The translations under genes were made by a program, and so were the position numbers. The notes beneath the pieces are model-generated. The model was not told the DNA's origin and did not search any database. It saw only the letters and a program-made list of their open reading frames with translations. A DNA stretch of 64,000 nucleotides from Xylophilus sp. GOD-11R (GTDB taxonomy: Bacteria; Pseudomonadota; Gammaproteobacteria; Burkholderiales; Burkholderiaceae_C), in contig NZ_CP137854.1 of NCBI RefSeq assembly GCF_033546935.1, forward strand, positions 3,720,001 to 3,784,000, given 5' to 3'. This document shows, piece by piece, positions 8,680 through 16,492 of this stretch (its first letter is position 1; each line of letters starts with the position of its first letter).

Positions 8680-10425
8680 ATGACTTCAATGGAGACACCA
8701 ATTTCAAAGCGCGACGACGCCCCCTCAGCCCCCGGCCGCGGGGTGCTGATGCTGGCCGTAGACGGGCGCCAGACGATGGCCGGCGGCATCGCGGAAAACC
8801 CCGAGACGGCCGCAGCCATGGTGCGCGGCTGGCACGAAGCGCGGCGGCGCGACAAGCGCCTTTTTTCGGTCGATACCGCCGACGGCACACCACTGGTGGT
8901 GGTGGCTTTAGCGGCCGACGGTGAGTGCGCGTTGGTGGCCATGCAGCGCGACCAGCGCGACCCGCTGTTCGAATTCGCCGCGTCGGTCGACTTCGCCGGT
9001 GACATCCTGGCCCACTTCCTCACCAATCCCTTCGAAGCGCTCAGCGTGGTCGACCGACAGGGCCTGGTGCGCTACATGAGCCCCGTCCACGAACGCTTCT
9101 TCGGCCTGCGCGCCGGCGGTGGCGTGGGTCAGCACGTTACCGAGGTCATAGAGAACTCGCGCCTGCATCACGTGGTGGAAGCTGGCAAGTCCGAGATCGG
9201 TCTGCTGCACGAGATGCGCGGCATCACCCGCGTGGTCATGCGCCACCCGATTCGCAACAGCCGCAAGGAAACGGTCGGAGCCATCGGTCAGATCATGTTC
9301 AAAGGCCCCGAGCAATTGCAGGCGTTGTCGGGCGAGCTGACCAAGCTCAAGTCCGAGGTGGCCTACTACAAGCGCGAACTCAGTGACCTGCGCAACCGCA
9401 GCTATGGTCTCGACCAGATGGTTGGCGAGAGCCTGGCAATGCAGCGGCTCAAGCAGCAGATCATCAAGGTGGCGCCGCTCGACATTCCCGTGCTGCTCAC
9501 CGGCGAAAGCGGCACCGGCAAGGAACTCGCAGCCCATGCGATCCACAAGCTCAGCCACCGGCGCGAGGCCACCATGGTGATGGTGAACGCGGCCGCCCTA
9601 CCCTCCACGCTGGTCGAAAGCGAACTCTTCGGTTACGAGGCCGGCTCCTTCACCGGCGCCGAGCGCAAGGGCCGTAAGGGCAAGATCGAACAGGCCGATC
9701 GTGGTTCGCTCTTTTTCGACGAAGTGGGCGATATGCCCGCCGAAGTACAGGTGAAGCTGCTGCGGGTGCTGCAGGACGGCTCATACCAGCGCGTTGGCGC
9801 CAACGAGGTCAAGCACTCCGACTTTCGCCTGGTGAGCGCGAGCAACCGCAACTTCGAAGCCATGATCGCCGAGGGCACTTTCCGCCTCGACCTTTTCTAT
9901 CGCATCGGCGCGGTGACCATCCGCCTGCCCTCGCTGCGCGAGCGGCTCGACGACATCCCGGCGCTGGCCGAGTTGGCCCTGAACCAGTTCGCCGAACGCC
10001 ACGGCCAACGGCCCAAGCACCTGTCCGAAGACGCGATTGCCTTTCTGCAGGCCCAACGCTGGCCGGGCAACGTGCGCCAGCTCATGCACACGGTGGAACG
10101 CTCGGCCATCTTCAGCGAGGGCGACGTGATCGGACCGGCAGACTTCGGCATGCTCGAATCCGGATTCGCCGAATTCGCCGAACTCGGCGGCGAGCCCGCG
10201 TTCAGCTCGCCAGCCGGCGCTGGCGCGCATTCGCTGGAGCCCGACAGCACCGAGCCCATGCGGGTCAGCAGCGCGGTCGAGCAGGTGGAAGAGCAGCTCA
10301 TCCGCCAGGCCATGGCACGCAACCATGGCAACAAGAAGCGTGTGGCGGCCGAGCTCGGCATCTCGCGTTCGTATCTCTACAAGCGCCTGGCCCAGATGGA
10401 GCCCGGCGCCGAGCTGACCGGCTGA
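8680..10425 (+). CDS. Sigma-54-dependent Fis-family transcriptional activator with PAS domain
   Basis: A 581-residue enhancer-binding protein. The N-terminal part (about residues 85-220) includes a PAS-like sensor (NPFEALSVVDRQGLVRYMSP). A central AAA+ domain has Walker A GESGTGKE (275-282), the L1-loop sigma-54 contact motif as GSFTGA (322-327) instead of GAFTGA, and Walker B GSLFFDEVGDM. The C-terminus ends in a Fis-type helix-turn-helix (KRVAAELGISRSYLYKRL). It is divergent from the catabolic operon. With seven sigma-54 promoters in the first 24 kb, it is the likely master activator. The start at 8680 has an in-frame alternative at 8689. Confidence 0.93.
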   Translation: MTSMETPISKRDDAPSAPGRGVLMLAVDGRQTMAGGIAENPETAAAMVRGWHEARRRDKRLFSVDTADGTPLVVVALAADGECALVAMQRDQRDPLFEFAASVDFAGDILAHFLTNPFEALSVVDRQGLVRYMSPVHERFFGLRAGGGVGQHVTEVIENSRLHHVVEAGKSEIGLLHEMRGITRVVMRHPIRNSRKETVGAIGQIMFKGPEQLQALSGELTKLKSEVAYYKRELSDLRNRSYGLDQMVGESLAMQRLKQQIIKVAPLDIPVLLTGESGTGKELAAHAIHKLSHRREATMVMVNAAALPSTLVESELFGYEAGSFTGAERKGRKGKIEQADRGSLFFDEVGDMPAEVQVKLLRVLQDGSYQRVGANEVKHSDFRLVSASNRNFEAMIAEGTFRLDLFYRIGAVTIRLPSLRERLDDIPALAELALNQFAERHGQRPKHLSEDAIAFLQAQRWPGNVRQLMHTVERSAIFSEGDVIGPADFGMLESGFAEFAELGGEPAFSSPAGAGAHSLEPDSTEPMRVSSAVEQVEEQLIRQAMARNHGNKKRVAAELGISRSYLYKRLAQMEPGAELTG

Positions 10426-10429
10426 GTGC

Positions 10430-10453
10430 CGGGGCTTGCGGCGGCAAGCCCCG
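10430..10453. terminator. Bidirectional terminator-like hairpin between convergent genes
   Basis: A perfect 10-bp stem (CGGGGCTTGC/GCAAGCCCCG) with a 4-base loop lies in the 35-bp gap between the activator gene and the aldehyde dehydrogenase gene, which converge. There is no clear U-tract. Confidence 0.6.
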
Positions 10454-10460
10454 CATGGCT

Positions 10461-11975
10461 TCAGAGTCGCATCATCACGGACTTGGTCTGGGTGTAGGCC
10501 TCGATCGACTCCATGCCCAGCTCCCGCCCATAGCCCGACTGCTTGTAGCCGCCCATCGACATCACCGGATCAGCCTCGGCATAGGTGTTGATCCAAACCC
10601 GGCCCGATTTCAGCGAACGTGCCACACGATGCGCCCGGCTCACGTCGCGGGTCCACACTGCGGCGGCCAGGCCGTATTCGGTGTCGTTGCCCTGCAGCAC
10701 CGCGTCATTCTCGTCCTTGAAGCCGATGATCGACAGCACCGGGCCGAAGATCTCCTCGCGGGCGATCTTCATGCCGTTGGAGACACCGGCGAACACCGTG
10801 GGCTGCACGAAGTAGCCGACATTGCCCACGCGCGAACCGCCGAGCGACAGCTTGGCGCCGCCTTCGCGGCCGGCGTCGACGTACGACAGCACGCGCTCCA
10901 TCTGCCGCTCCGAGATCAGCGGGCCGAGCTGCGTGTCGGGCGCGAAAGGCGCACCTACCTTGTAGCCCGCGGCAAGCGCAGTGACCCGCTCGCCGACCTC
11001 GTCGACGACGCTTTCGTGCACGAAGAGCCGGGTGCCGGCCGAGCAGATCTGGCCGGAGTTGCGGCAAAAGGTGGACACCGCTGCGTTGATGGCCAGGTCC
11101 ATGTCGGCGTCGGGAAAAATGATGTTGGGCGACTTGCCGCCGAGCTCCAACGTCACCTTCTTCATATTCACGGTGGAGGCCTGCAGGATCGCCCGGCCCA
11201 CCGCGGTGGAGCCGGTGAAGGCGACCTTGTCGATGTCCGGATGCGCGGCGATGGCCGCGCCCGCCGTGGCGCCGTAGCCCGGCACGATGTTCACCACGCC
11301 CGGTGGCATGCCGGTCTGCTCGATCAGCTCGGCCAGGCGCAGCGTGGACAGCGGAGCTTGCTCCGCCGGCTTGAGCACCAGGGTGTTGCCGCAGGCCACG
11401 GCCGGAGCGATCTTGTTGGCGGCCATCACGATCGGCACGTTCCAGGCGTTGATCAAGCCGCACACGCCCATGGGCTCGCGCAGCATGTAGAGAAACCGTG
11501 CGCCGTCGATTGGGTTGGTGGTGCCGAAGATCTTGGTCGGCCAGCCTGCGTAGTAGCGGAAGATTTCCGCGACCTGCACCGAACGAGCGCGGGTGGAAGC
11601 GATGGGCGCCCCGCTGTCAATGGTCTCGAGCACGGCGAGCTCTTCGGCGTGCTGGTCGACCACGTCGGCGATCTTCAGCAGCAGACGGGTGCGGGCGTGC
11701 GGAGACATGCCTGTCCAGGACGGTTGTTCGTAGGCCTTTCGGGCAGCGACAACCGCGCGGTCGACGTCGGCGCTGTCGGCCTCGGCCACCTCGACCAGCG
11801 CTTGTTCGGTGGCGGGGTCGAAGGTGGTGAACGTCTTGCCGCTCACGGCGTCGACCCAGCGACCGTCGATGAGCAGGCGTTTGGGACCGGTCTCGAGCCA
11901 GGCGAGCGCAGCCTGGTGGCCGGCGGTCAGCGGTGCGGCGCTCACGGGTTTTTCGGTTTGTGCGGTGGAACTCAT
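10461..11975 (-). CDS. Aldehyde dehydrogenase family protein (NAD(P)+-dependent)
   Basis: A 504-residue ALDH oxidising an aldehyde to the acid. The catalytic Cys lies in FCRNSGQICSAGTR, the general base Glu in VTLELGGKSPN, the Asn in INAWNVPI, and the cofactor motif is AFTGSTAVGRAI. The C-terminal EEIFGPVLS is also present. The ATG at 11975 has a strong AGGAGAT ribosome-binding site. A perfect sigma-54 promoter lies about 70 bp upstream (12041-12055), with two candidate enhancer sites further up. It probably turns an aldehyde derived from the same substrate into the acid entering the CoA pathway. Confidence 0.92.
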   Translation of the reverse strand: MSSTAQTEKPVSAAPLTAGHQAALAWLETGPKRLLIDGRWVDAVSGKTFTTFDPATEQALVEVAEADSADVDRAVVAARKAYEQPSWTGMSPHARTRLLLKIADVVDQHAEELAVLETIDSGAPIASTRARSVQVAEIFRYYAGWPTKIFGTTNPIDGARFLYMLREPMGVCGLINAWNVPIVMAANKIAPAVACGNTLVLKPAEQAPLSTLRLAELIEQTGMPPGVVNIVPGYGATAGAAIAAHPDIDKVAFTGSTAVGRAILQASTVNMKKVTLELGGKSPNIIFPDADMDLAINAAVSTFCRNSGQICSAGTRLFVHESVVDEVGERVTALAAGYKVGAPFAPDTQLGPLISERQMERVLSYVDAGREGGAKLSLGGSRVGNVGYFVQPTVFAGVSNGMKIAREEIFGPVLSIIGFKDENDAVLQGNDTEYGLAAAVWTRDVSRAHRVARSLKSGRVWINTYAEADPVMSMGGYKQSGYGRELGMESIEAYTQTKSVMMRL

Positions 11976-12040
11976 GGTTTATCTCCTGAGGCTGGATTCC
12001 GGGAATACAGGTATGAAAACAGTCGCCGATGGGACTGTTC

Positions 12041-12055
12041 GCAAGGGTGGTGCCA
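12041..12055 (-). promoter_or_regulatory. Sigma-54 promoter of the aldehyde dehydrogenase gene
   Basis: The minus strand reads TGGCACCACCCTTGC, with GG and GC 10 bases apart. The predicted +1 is near 12029, giving a leader of about 54 bases before the ATG at 11975. Confidence 0.85.
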
Positions 12056-12107
12056 CCGGCAGCGTCGCGCCCAGTCGGCGGGCCCGGCAAAGCATCGGGG
12101 CGGGGAG

Positions 12108-12124
12108 TGTTTTCGGCGAGGACA
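12108..12124. promoter_or_regulatory. Candidate enhancer site (TGTTT/GGACA motif)
   Basis: TGTTTTCGGCGAGGACA lies 53 bp upstream of the sigma-54 promoter at 12041-12055 and matches the 8640 site at most positions. A second, weaker TGTCG...GCACA motif lies at 12151-12167. Confidence 0.5.
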
Positions 12125-12150
12125 TCGGCTGGCCTCGCCACCGACGACAC

Positions 12151-12167
12151 TGTCGCCGAACCGCACA
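12151..12167. promoter_or_regulatory. Second candidate enhancer half-palindrome (TGTCG-N7-GCACA)
   Basis: TGTCGCCGAACCGCACA shares its form with TGTCGTCGGCACGCACA at 23939-23955, midway between two other sigma-54 promoters. It could be an activator site or a LysR site for the gene starting at 12264. Confidence 0.35.
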
Positions 12168-12263
12168 CACCTGCCTAGACGCCGCGCTGCCGGCCCGCCC
12201 GATGGCGCAGGGGCATGCAAGTTGCGGTGAATCCACGCTGCCCCGACCCACGCCGATCGCCCC

Positions 12264-13202
12264 ATGGAACTCCGTCATCTCCGCTATTTCATGGCCGCCG
12301 CCGAAGAGCAGCACTTCGGCCGGGCCGCCGAGCGCCTCAATGTCACGCGACCAGCCGTGTCGCAACTCGTGGCCGACCTCGAGTCCGAACTTGGCATCGC
12401 GCTTTTCGAGCGCATGCCGCAGCAGATCCGCCTGACCACGGCCGGCCGCGCCTTGCTGCCGCAACTCCACGCGGTGATGGACGACCTGAACGAGGCGTTG
12501 GCCATGGCGCGGCGCGTGGGCCACGGCGAAGCCGGCAGCCTCACCGTCGGCTACGGTTCGCTGACCCTGCTCAACAAGGTGTTCCGCGCGGCGATCAAAC
12601 GGTTTCACGAGACCTATCCGGCCGTCACGCTGTCGCTGGTGGAAATGCCCACCTCCGCGCAGCCGCAGGCGCTGGCCGACGGCCGCATCCAGGCCGGCTT
12701 CATGCATTTCGGACCGGAGCCGCCTTTTCAGACCCGCAAGCGGGGGGCAGGCAACACGGTGCAGGTAGAAACGGTGCTCGACTGGTTTCCGATCCAGACC
12801 GGCGGGCTCGGCGTGGCGGTGCCGCATGACCACCGGCTGGCGCAGCAGGCATCGGTGAGCCTGGCCGACCTGGTCGACGAAGGCTTCGTGGTGGTGCCGC
12901 AATCGGCCAGCAGTCCGGGCTTCGGCCTGCTCTACGCTTTCTGCCAGAAGGCGGGCTTCGTGCCGCGCATCGTGCAGGAGGTGAGTTCCATCACCTCGCA
13001 GCTCAACCTGATCTCGGTTGGCATGGGCATCGGCATTACGGTCATCGGGCGCAACTTCAGCTATCCCGATAGCCTGGTGGTGATACCGCTGCACGAGGTC
13101 GACTACCGGATGAACTTCGTCTTCGGCTGGGTGAAGGGGCAGCATGACCCCGTGCTCGAACGCATGCTCGACGTGGTGAAGGCTGTCGCCCGGGAGCAGT
13201 AG
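12264..13202 (+). CDS. LysR-family transcriptional regulator
   Basis: A 312-residue LysR-type regulator. An N-terminal winged helix-turn-helix (MELRHLRYFMAAAEEQHFGR, then RPAVSQLVADLESELG) is followed by a periplasmic-binding-protein-like effector domain. It is divergent from the aldehyde dehydrogenase gene and convergent with the enoyl-CoA hydratase-like gene at 13240. It is strongly similar along its length to the LysR protein at 22005-22970 (same MELRHLRYF start and the same shared segments HFGP, VLDWFPIQTG, EVSSITSQLNL), so the two are recent paralogues. Effector unknown. Confidence 0.93.
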   Translation: MELRHLRYFMAAAEEQHFGRAAERLNVTRPAVSQLVADLESELGIALFERMPQQIRLTTAGRALLPQLHAVMDDLNEALAMARRVGHGEAGSLTVGYGSLTLLNKVFRAAIKRFHETYPAVTLSLVEMPTSAQPQALADGRIQAGFMHFGPEPPFQTRKRGAGNTVQVETVLDWFPIQTGGLGVAVPHDHRLAQQASVSLADLVDEGFVVVPQSASSPGFGLLYAFCQKAGFVPRIVQEVSSITSQLNLISVGMGIGITVIGRNFSYPDSLVVIPLHEVDYRMNFVFGWVKGQHDPVLERMLDVVKAVAREQ

Positions 13203-13239
13203 GTCGCGGGGCCCGTGCCACCCCCGGGCGCCACGCATC

Positions 13240-14058
13240 TCAGGCGACCTTCGCGGTGTGGGCCGGGCGACCGGTCGCGGCCTTCACGAAGTCGGCCTGG
13301 CGCCCCGAGATAGCCGCGTCCAGGCCTTCACGGAACTCAGGGTTCGACATGGCCAGCACCGCCCCGAAGCCTTCGTACGCGAACATTTCGCTCATCGACG
13401 ATTCGAAGCTGCGCGCCATGATGTTCTTGGCCAGGCCCATCACCTCGGCCGGGCCTTCGGACAGGCGCACCGCCTCGGCCAAGCCCGCGTCATAGACCTC
13501 GTGATCGGGCACGACCTTGGCAGCCAGACCAAGCTCCAGCGCTTCGGGCGCCAGCATGGTGGCGTTGGCAAACAGAAAGTTCTTGGCCCGTGCCATACCG
13601 ATCAGGCGTGGCAGGTGGTACATCATTCCAACGTCCGGTACGGTGCCGAGCCGGAAGAAACCCGACATGAGTTTGGTGCTCTCGCCGATCACCACCACAT
13701 CGCCCGTCAGGGCCAGGCCCATGCCTCCGCCGACCGCGTGGCCGCGCACGCCCACCACCACCGGCTTGTTCAGCGAGATCAGCGGAATCAGCCAGCGGCT
13801 CAGGTTACGAAAACGCCGGTGTACCGGCCACGGATCGCACTGCGTCTTGAGCATCTTGAAGTCGCCGCCAGAACAGAAGGTCGGGCCATCGGCGGTGAGA
13901 TAGACAGCGCGCACCGCCGGGTCGCGGTCAGCCAGATCGATCGCCTCGCCGAGCTGCTCGCGCAGCTCGATCGTGAGCGAGTTCCGGTTCTCCGGGCTCG
14001 CCAGCCGCACGATCAGCACGGAGCCGTGCATCTCGGTAATCACCACTTTCTTGTCCAT
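13240..14058 (-). CDS. Enoyl-CoA hydratase/isomerase family protein (PaaG-like)
   Basis: A 272-residue crotonase-fold protein. Oxyanion-hole segments TFCSGGDFKML and GHAVGGGMGLALTGD are present. The catalytic loop reads FFRLGTVPDVGMMYHLPRLI, without the PEV Glu of hydratases and closer to the PaaG-type isomerase pattern, so isomerisation is more likely than hydration. Start 14058 (MDKKVVITE) has an AGGAAAC ribosome-binding site. A sigma-54 promoter at 14099-14113 drives it, divergently from the dienoyl-CoA reductase gene. Confidence 0.85.
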   Translation of the reverse strand: MDKKVVITEMHGSVLIVRLASPENRNSLTIELREQLGEAIDLADRDPAVRAVYLTADGPTFCSGGDFKMLKTQCDPWPVHRRFRNLSRWLIPLISLNKPVVVGVRGHAVGGGMGLALTGDVVVIGESTKLMSGFFRLGTVPDVGMMYHLPRLIGMARAKNFLFANATMLAPEALELGLAAKVVPDHEVYDAGLAEAVRLSEGPAEVMGLAKNIMARSFESSMSEMFAYEGFGAVLAMSNPEFREGLDAAISGRQADFVKAATGRPAHTAKVA

Positions 14059-14098
14059 GTGTTTCCTGTTTATGTCGTGCAAGGGTGGGCTGCGGTCT

Positions 14099-14113
14099 GC
14101 AAAGCACGTGCCA
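14099..14113 (-). promoter_or_regulatory. Sigma-54 promoter of the PaaG-like gene
   Basis: The minus strand reads TGGCACGTGCTTTGC. The predicted +1 is near 14087, 29 bases before the ATG at 14058. Confidence 0.82.
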
Positions 14114-14175
14114 TCGCCATGCAGCCCCATCACCGCCCTTGCCGCCATCCAGAAAGACGTGCCGGCACCGCTTTT

Positions 14176-14192
14176 TGTCCACGGCGAAAACA
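14176..14192. promoter_or_regulatory. Candidate shared enhancer site between divergent sigma-54 promoters
   Basis: TGTCCACGGCGAAAACA lies between the divergent promoters at 14099-14113 and 14289-14303 and matches the consensus TGTYY-N7-RRACA seen at 8640 and 12108. Confidence 0.5.
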
Positions 14193-14288
14193 CTCAGGTG
14201 CGCCCTGCGGACACTCCGATGCCCAGCCTGCGCGCGCTGCCGACCTGCCCCGCTCGACAGCCCCGTGCAAGCCAGCATCGGCACGCTC

Positions 14289-14303
14289 TGGCACACCGTT
14301 TGC
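14289..14303 (+). promoter_or_regulatory. Sigma-54 promoter of the dienoyl-CoA reductase gene
   Basis: TGGCACACCGTTTGC on the plus strand is a perfect -24/-12 element. The predicted +1 is near 14315, about 34 bases before the ATG at 14349. Confidence 0.85.
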
Positions 14304-14348
14304 GGAAAAAGCGACCGGCAACCAATGACTACTACACGGAGAAGTTCG

Positions 14349-15128
14349 ATGTTCACCAATGAAACCCTGCAGGGCCGCGTCGCGTTGATCACCGGAGGCG
14401 GCACAGGGATAGGCCTGGAGATCGCCACCACCTACGCCAGGCTGGGCGCGAGCGTGATGCTCGTCGGCCGCAACGAAGAGCGCGTGCAGGCCGCCGCCGC
14501 CGCCATCACCCAGGAAGGCGGCAAGGCCCAGGCCATGCGGGCCGACGTTCGCAACTACGACGACGTGAAGGCCGCGGTGGACGCCACCGTGGAGAAGTTC
14601 GGTGCGCTCGACATCCTGGTCAACAACGCGGCCGGCAACTTCGTCTGCCCAACCGCCGAACTCTCGCCCAACGGCTGGCGTACGGTAATCGACATCGATC
14701 TGAACGGCACCTTCTACGGCTGCCACGCCGCCTACCCGCACCTCAAGACGTCGACATTCGGCGGATCGATCATCAGCATCATCACCATGCTCGGCGTGAC
14801 CGGCTGGCCGGGCGCGGCGCACGCGTCAGCGGCCAAGGGCGGCATTCTGTCGCTGTCGCGCACGCTGGCGGTGGAATGGGGTGGCGACGGCATCCGCGTC
14901 AACACCATCTCGCCCGGCCCGATCGGCGATACCGAAGGCGTGCAGCGTATGTACATCGATGCCGGCAAGGGCGACCTCGAGGCCCGCAAGACCGCGCTCG
15001 GCCGCTTCGGACGCAAGGCCGACATCGCCAACGCTGCGGTCTATCTCGGCTCGGACCTGGGCTCCTACGTCACTGGAGACAACATCATCGTGGACGGTGG
15101 CCGCTGGCTGAAATATGTGGCTGGCTGA
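14349..15128 (+). CDS. SDR-family 2,4-dienoyl-CoA reductase-like protein
   Basis: A 259-residue SDR. It has the cofactor motif TGGGTGIGLEIATTYARLG and NNAAGNF, but the catalytic Tyr of YxxxK is absent: the position reads HASAAKGG. That pattern, with SPGPIGDTEG, is typical of peroxisomal-type 2,4-dienoyl-CoA reductases, which use other residues. It would therefore reduce dienoyl-CoA intermediates from unsaturated acyl chains with NADPH. It has a sigma-54 promoter upstream and a terminator-like hairpin directly downstream. The pntAB genes further on could supply NADPH; that is inference. Confidence 0.87.
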   Translation: MFTNETLQGRVALITGGGTGIGLEIATTYARLGASVMLVGRNEERVQAAAAAITQEGGKAQAMRADVRNYDDVKAAVDATVEKFGALDILVNNAAGNFVCPTAELSPNGWRTVIDIDLNGTFYGCHAAYPHLKTSTFGGSIISIITMLGVTGWPGAAHASAAKGGILSLSRTLAVEWGGDGIRVNTISPGPIGDTEGVQRMYIDAGKGDLEARKTALGRFGRKADIANAAVYLGSDLGSYVTGDNIIVDGGRWLKYVAG

Positions 15129-15153
15129 AGGTTCACGCCCCAAGCCTTTTCAA

Positions 15154-15182
15154 GCGCCCGCCGGCCACTCGCCGGCGGGCGC
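15154..15182. terminator. Terminator-like hairpin between convergent genes
   Basis: A perfect 12-bp GC-rich stem (GCGCCCGCCGGC/GCCGGCGGGCGC) with a CACTC loop lies between the stop of the reductase gene and the stop of the convergent CoA-transferase gene. It lacks a U-tract. Confidence 0.65.
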
Positions 15183-15191
15183 ATTCTGCAT

Positions 15192-16334
15192 TCAGAGCCA
15201 GTCAACGGACCCTGCCCCGCCCAGGGCCGGCGCTCCCGGCGCGTCAGAACCTCGCAGGCTGGCGTCCACCGCGGTGGGCAGCGCCGGGATTTCGGTGCCG
15301 TCGTCGCCGCGCACCCGACGCTCGAACAGGCCACGGGCCTTGAAATGCGGGCTCGCCACCGCCTCCTCTACCGACTTCACTATCGACACGCAGGCGTCCA
15401 CACCGTCGAAACGACGCAGCCAATCGTCGGCGCTGCGGCTGGCGACGATGGCCGCCACCGCCTGCCGCACTCCGGCCGGATCGGCCTCGTCGTCAAGCAA
15501 TTGAGGGGCCTCCAGCACACGCAGGAAGTTTTCCCAGAACTTCTGCTCCAGCGGGGCCGCCGCGAGAAACCGGCCGCAGGCCGTGCGATAGACCTGGTAG
15601 CGCGGCGTGCCGCCGGTCACCAGTTCGCCACCCGGACGCGGCCACTGGCCGGCCCCGAAGCCGCTGCCCAGGCCCCAGTACTGGAAGGTGAAGAGGTTGT
15701 CGGCCATGGCCACGTCGAGCGTGCGCCCCCTGCCATCGGCATCGCGTGCGCGCAGCGCCAGCAGGATGTTCATCACCGCCGGATAGGCCCCTCCCGCGAT
15801 GTCGGCGACCAGTGCCTGTGGCAGGCCCGGCGCGCCGTCAGCGCCGGCGGTGAGGGACACCATGCCCGCCTCGGCCTGGTAGTTGAGGTCGTGCGAGGCC
15901 ACCTGCGCGAGCGGCCCGCTCTGGCCCCAGCCGGTGATCGAGCAATACACCAGGCGTGGATTGAGCGAGCGCATGGCCTGCGGGCCGAGGCCGAGCCGCT
16001 CCATCACGCCGGGCCGGTATTGTTCGATCAGCACGTCGGCCGCTGCGATCAGCGCAATGGCCCGGTCGCGCGCGGCGGCGTCCTTCAAATCGAGCGCAAG
16101 GGAGCGCTTGCCTTGGTTAAGCAGGGTGAAATTGACGCTGTCGCGGCCCAGGCGCGGTTCGTAATTCCGCATCTCGTCGCCGCGTCCGGGCCGCTCGATC
16201 TTGATGACATCGGCACCTGCCTGCGCCAGGAGCAGGCTGCACATGGGCCCGGGCAGCAAGGTGCTGAAGTCGACGACACGAATACCCGCCAGCGCTGGCC
16301 GCGCGGCGGTCGATGGAGATTTGGCTTGGTTCAT
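15192..16334 (-). CDS. CaiB/BaiF (family III) CoA-transferase
   Basis: A 380-residue family III CoA-transferase. It has GIRVVDFSTLLPGPMCSLLLA at the N-terminus, VIKIERPGRGDEMR, and the presumed catalytic Asp in ASHDLNYQAEAGMVSLT. Its start at 16334 (MNQAKSPS) lies only about 3 bases downstream of the predicted +1 of a sigma-54 promoter (16349-16363), suggesting a leaderless transcript. It is divergent from a second CoA-transferase gene (16493) that lacks the Asp. Confidence 0.9.
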   Translation of the reverse strand: MNQAKSPSTAARPALAGIRVVDFSTLLPGPMCSLLLAQAGADVIKIERPGRGDEMRNYEPRLGRDSVNFTLLNQGKRSLALDLKDAAARDRAIALIAAADVLIEQYRPGVMERLGLGPQAMRSLNPRLVYCSITGWGQSGPLAQVASHDLNYQAEAGMVSLTAGADGAPGLPQALVADIAGGAYPAVMNILLALRARDADGRGRTLDVAMADNLFTFQYWGLGSGFGAGQWPRPGGELVTGGTPRYQVYRTACGRFLAAAPLEQKFWENFLRVLEAPQLLDDEADPAGVRQAVAAIVASRSADDWLRRFDGVDACVSIVKSVEEAVASPHFKARGLFERRVRGDDGTEIPALPTAVDASLRGSDAPGAPALGGAGSVDWL

Positions 16335-16348
16335 GTCTGAGGCTGGCT

Positions 16349-16363
16349 GCAAGGCACATGCCA
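16349..16363 (-). promoter_or_regulatory. Sigma-54 promoter of the CoA-transferase gene at 15192-16334
   Basis: The minus strand reads TGGCATGTGCCTTGC with exact GG-N10-GC spacing. The predicted +1 is near 16337, almost at the start codon. I see no TGT...ACA motif nearby. Confidence 0.78.
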
Positions 16364-16492
16364 TCCACGACACATCGGAACCTGCCCCGGTGGTGGTCAG
16401 CGGAACTTAAGCCCCGGGCAAAAAAAGCGACTCGACACCCGGCAGGCCCGCTTCGCAGAATCGTTCGACCACCCCATCAGCGGACCCCTCGC

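Noticed and set aside
10455..12230. 591-aa plus-strand ORF
   Set aside because: Antisense shadow of the aldehyde dehydrogenase gene in GC-rich DNA; histidine/glycine/valine-rich with no recognisable motifs.
16400..16492. Sigma-54 promoter for the CoA-transferase at 16493
   Set aside because: The best candidate (CGGCAGGCCCGCTTCGC) has 12 instead of 10 bases between GG and GC.
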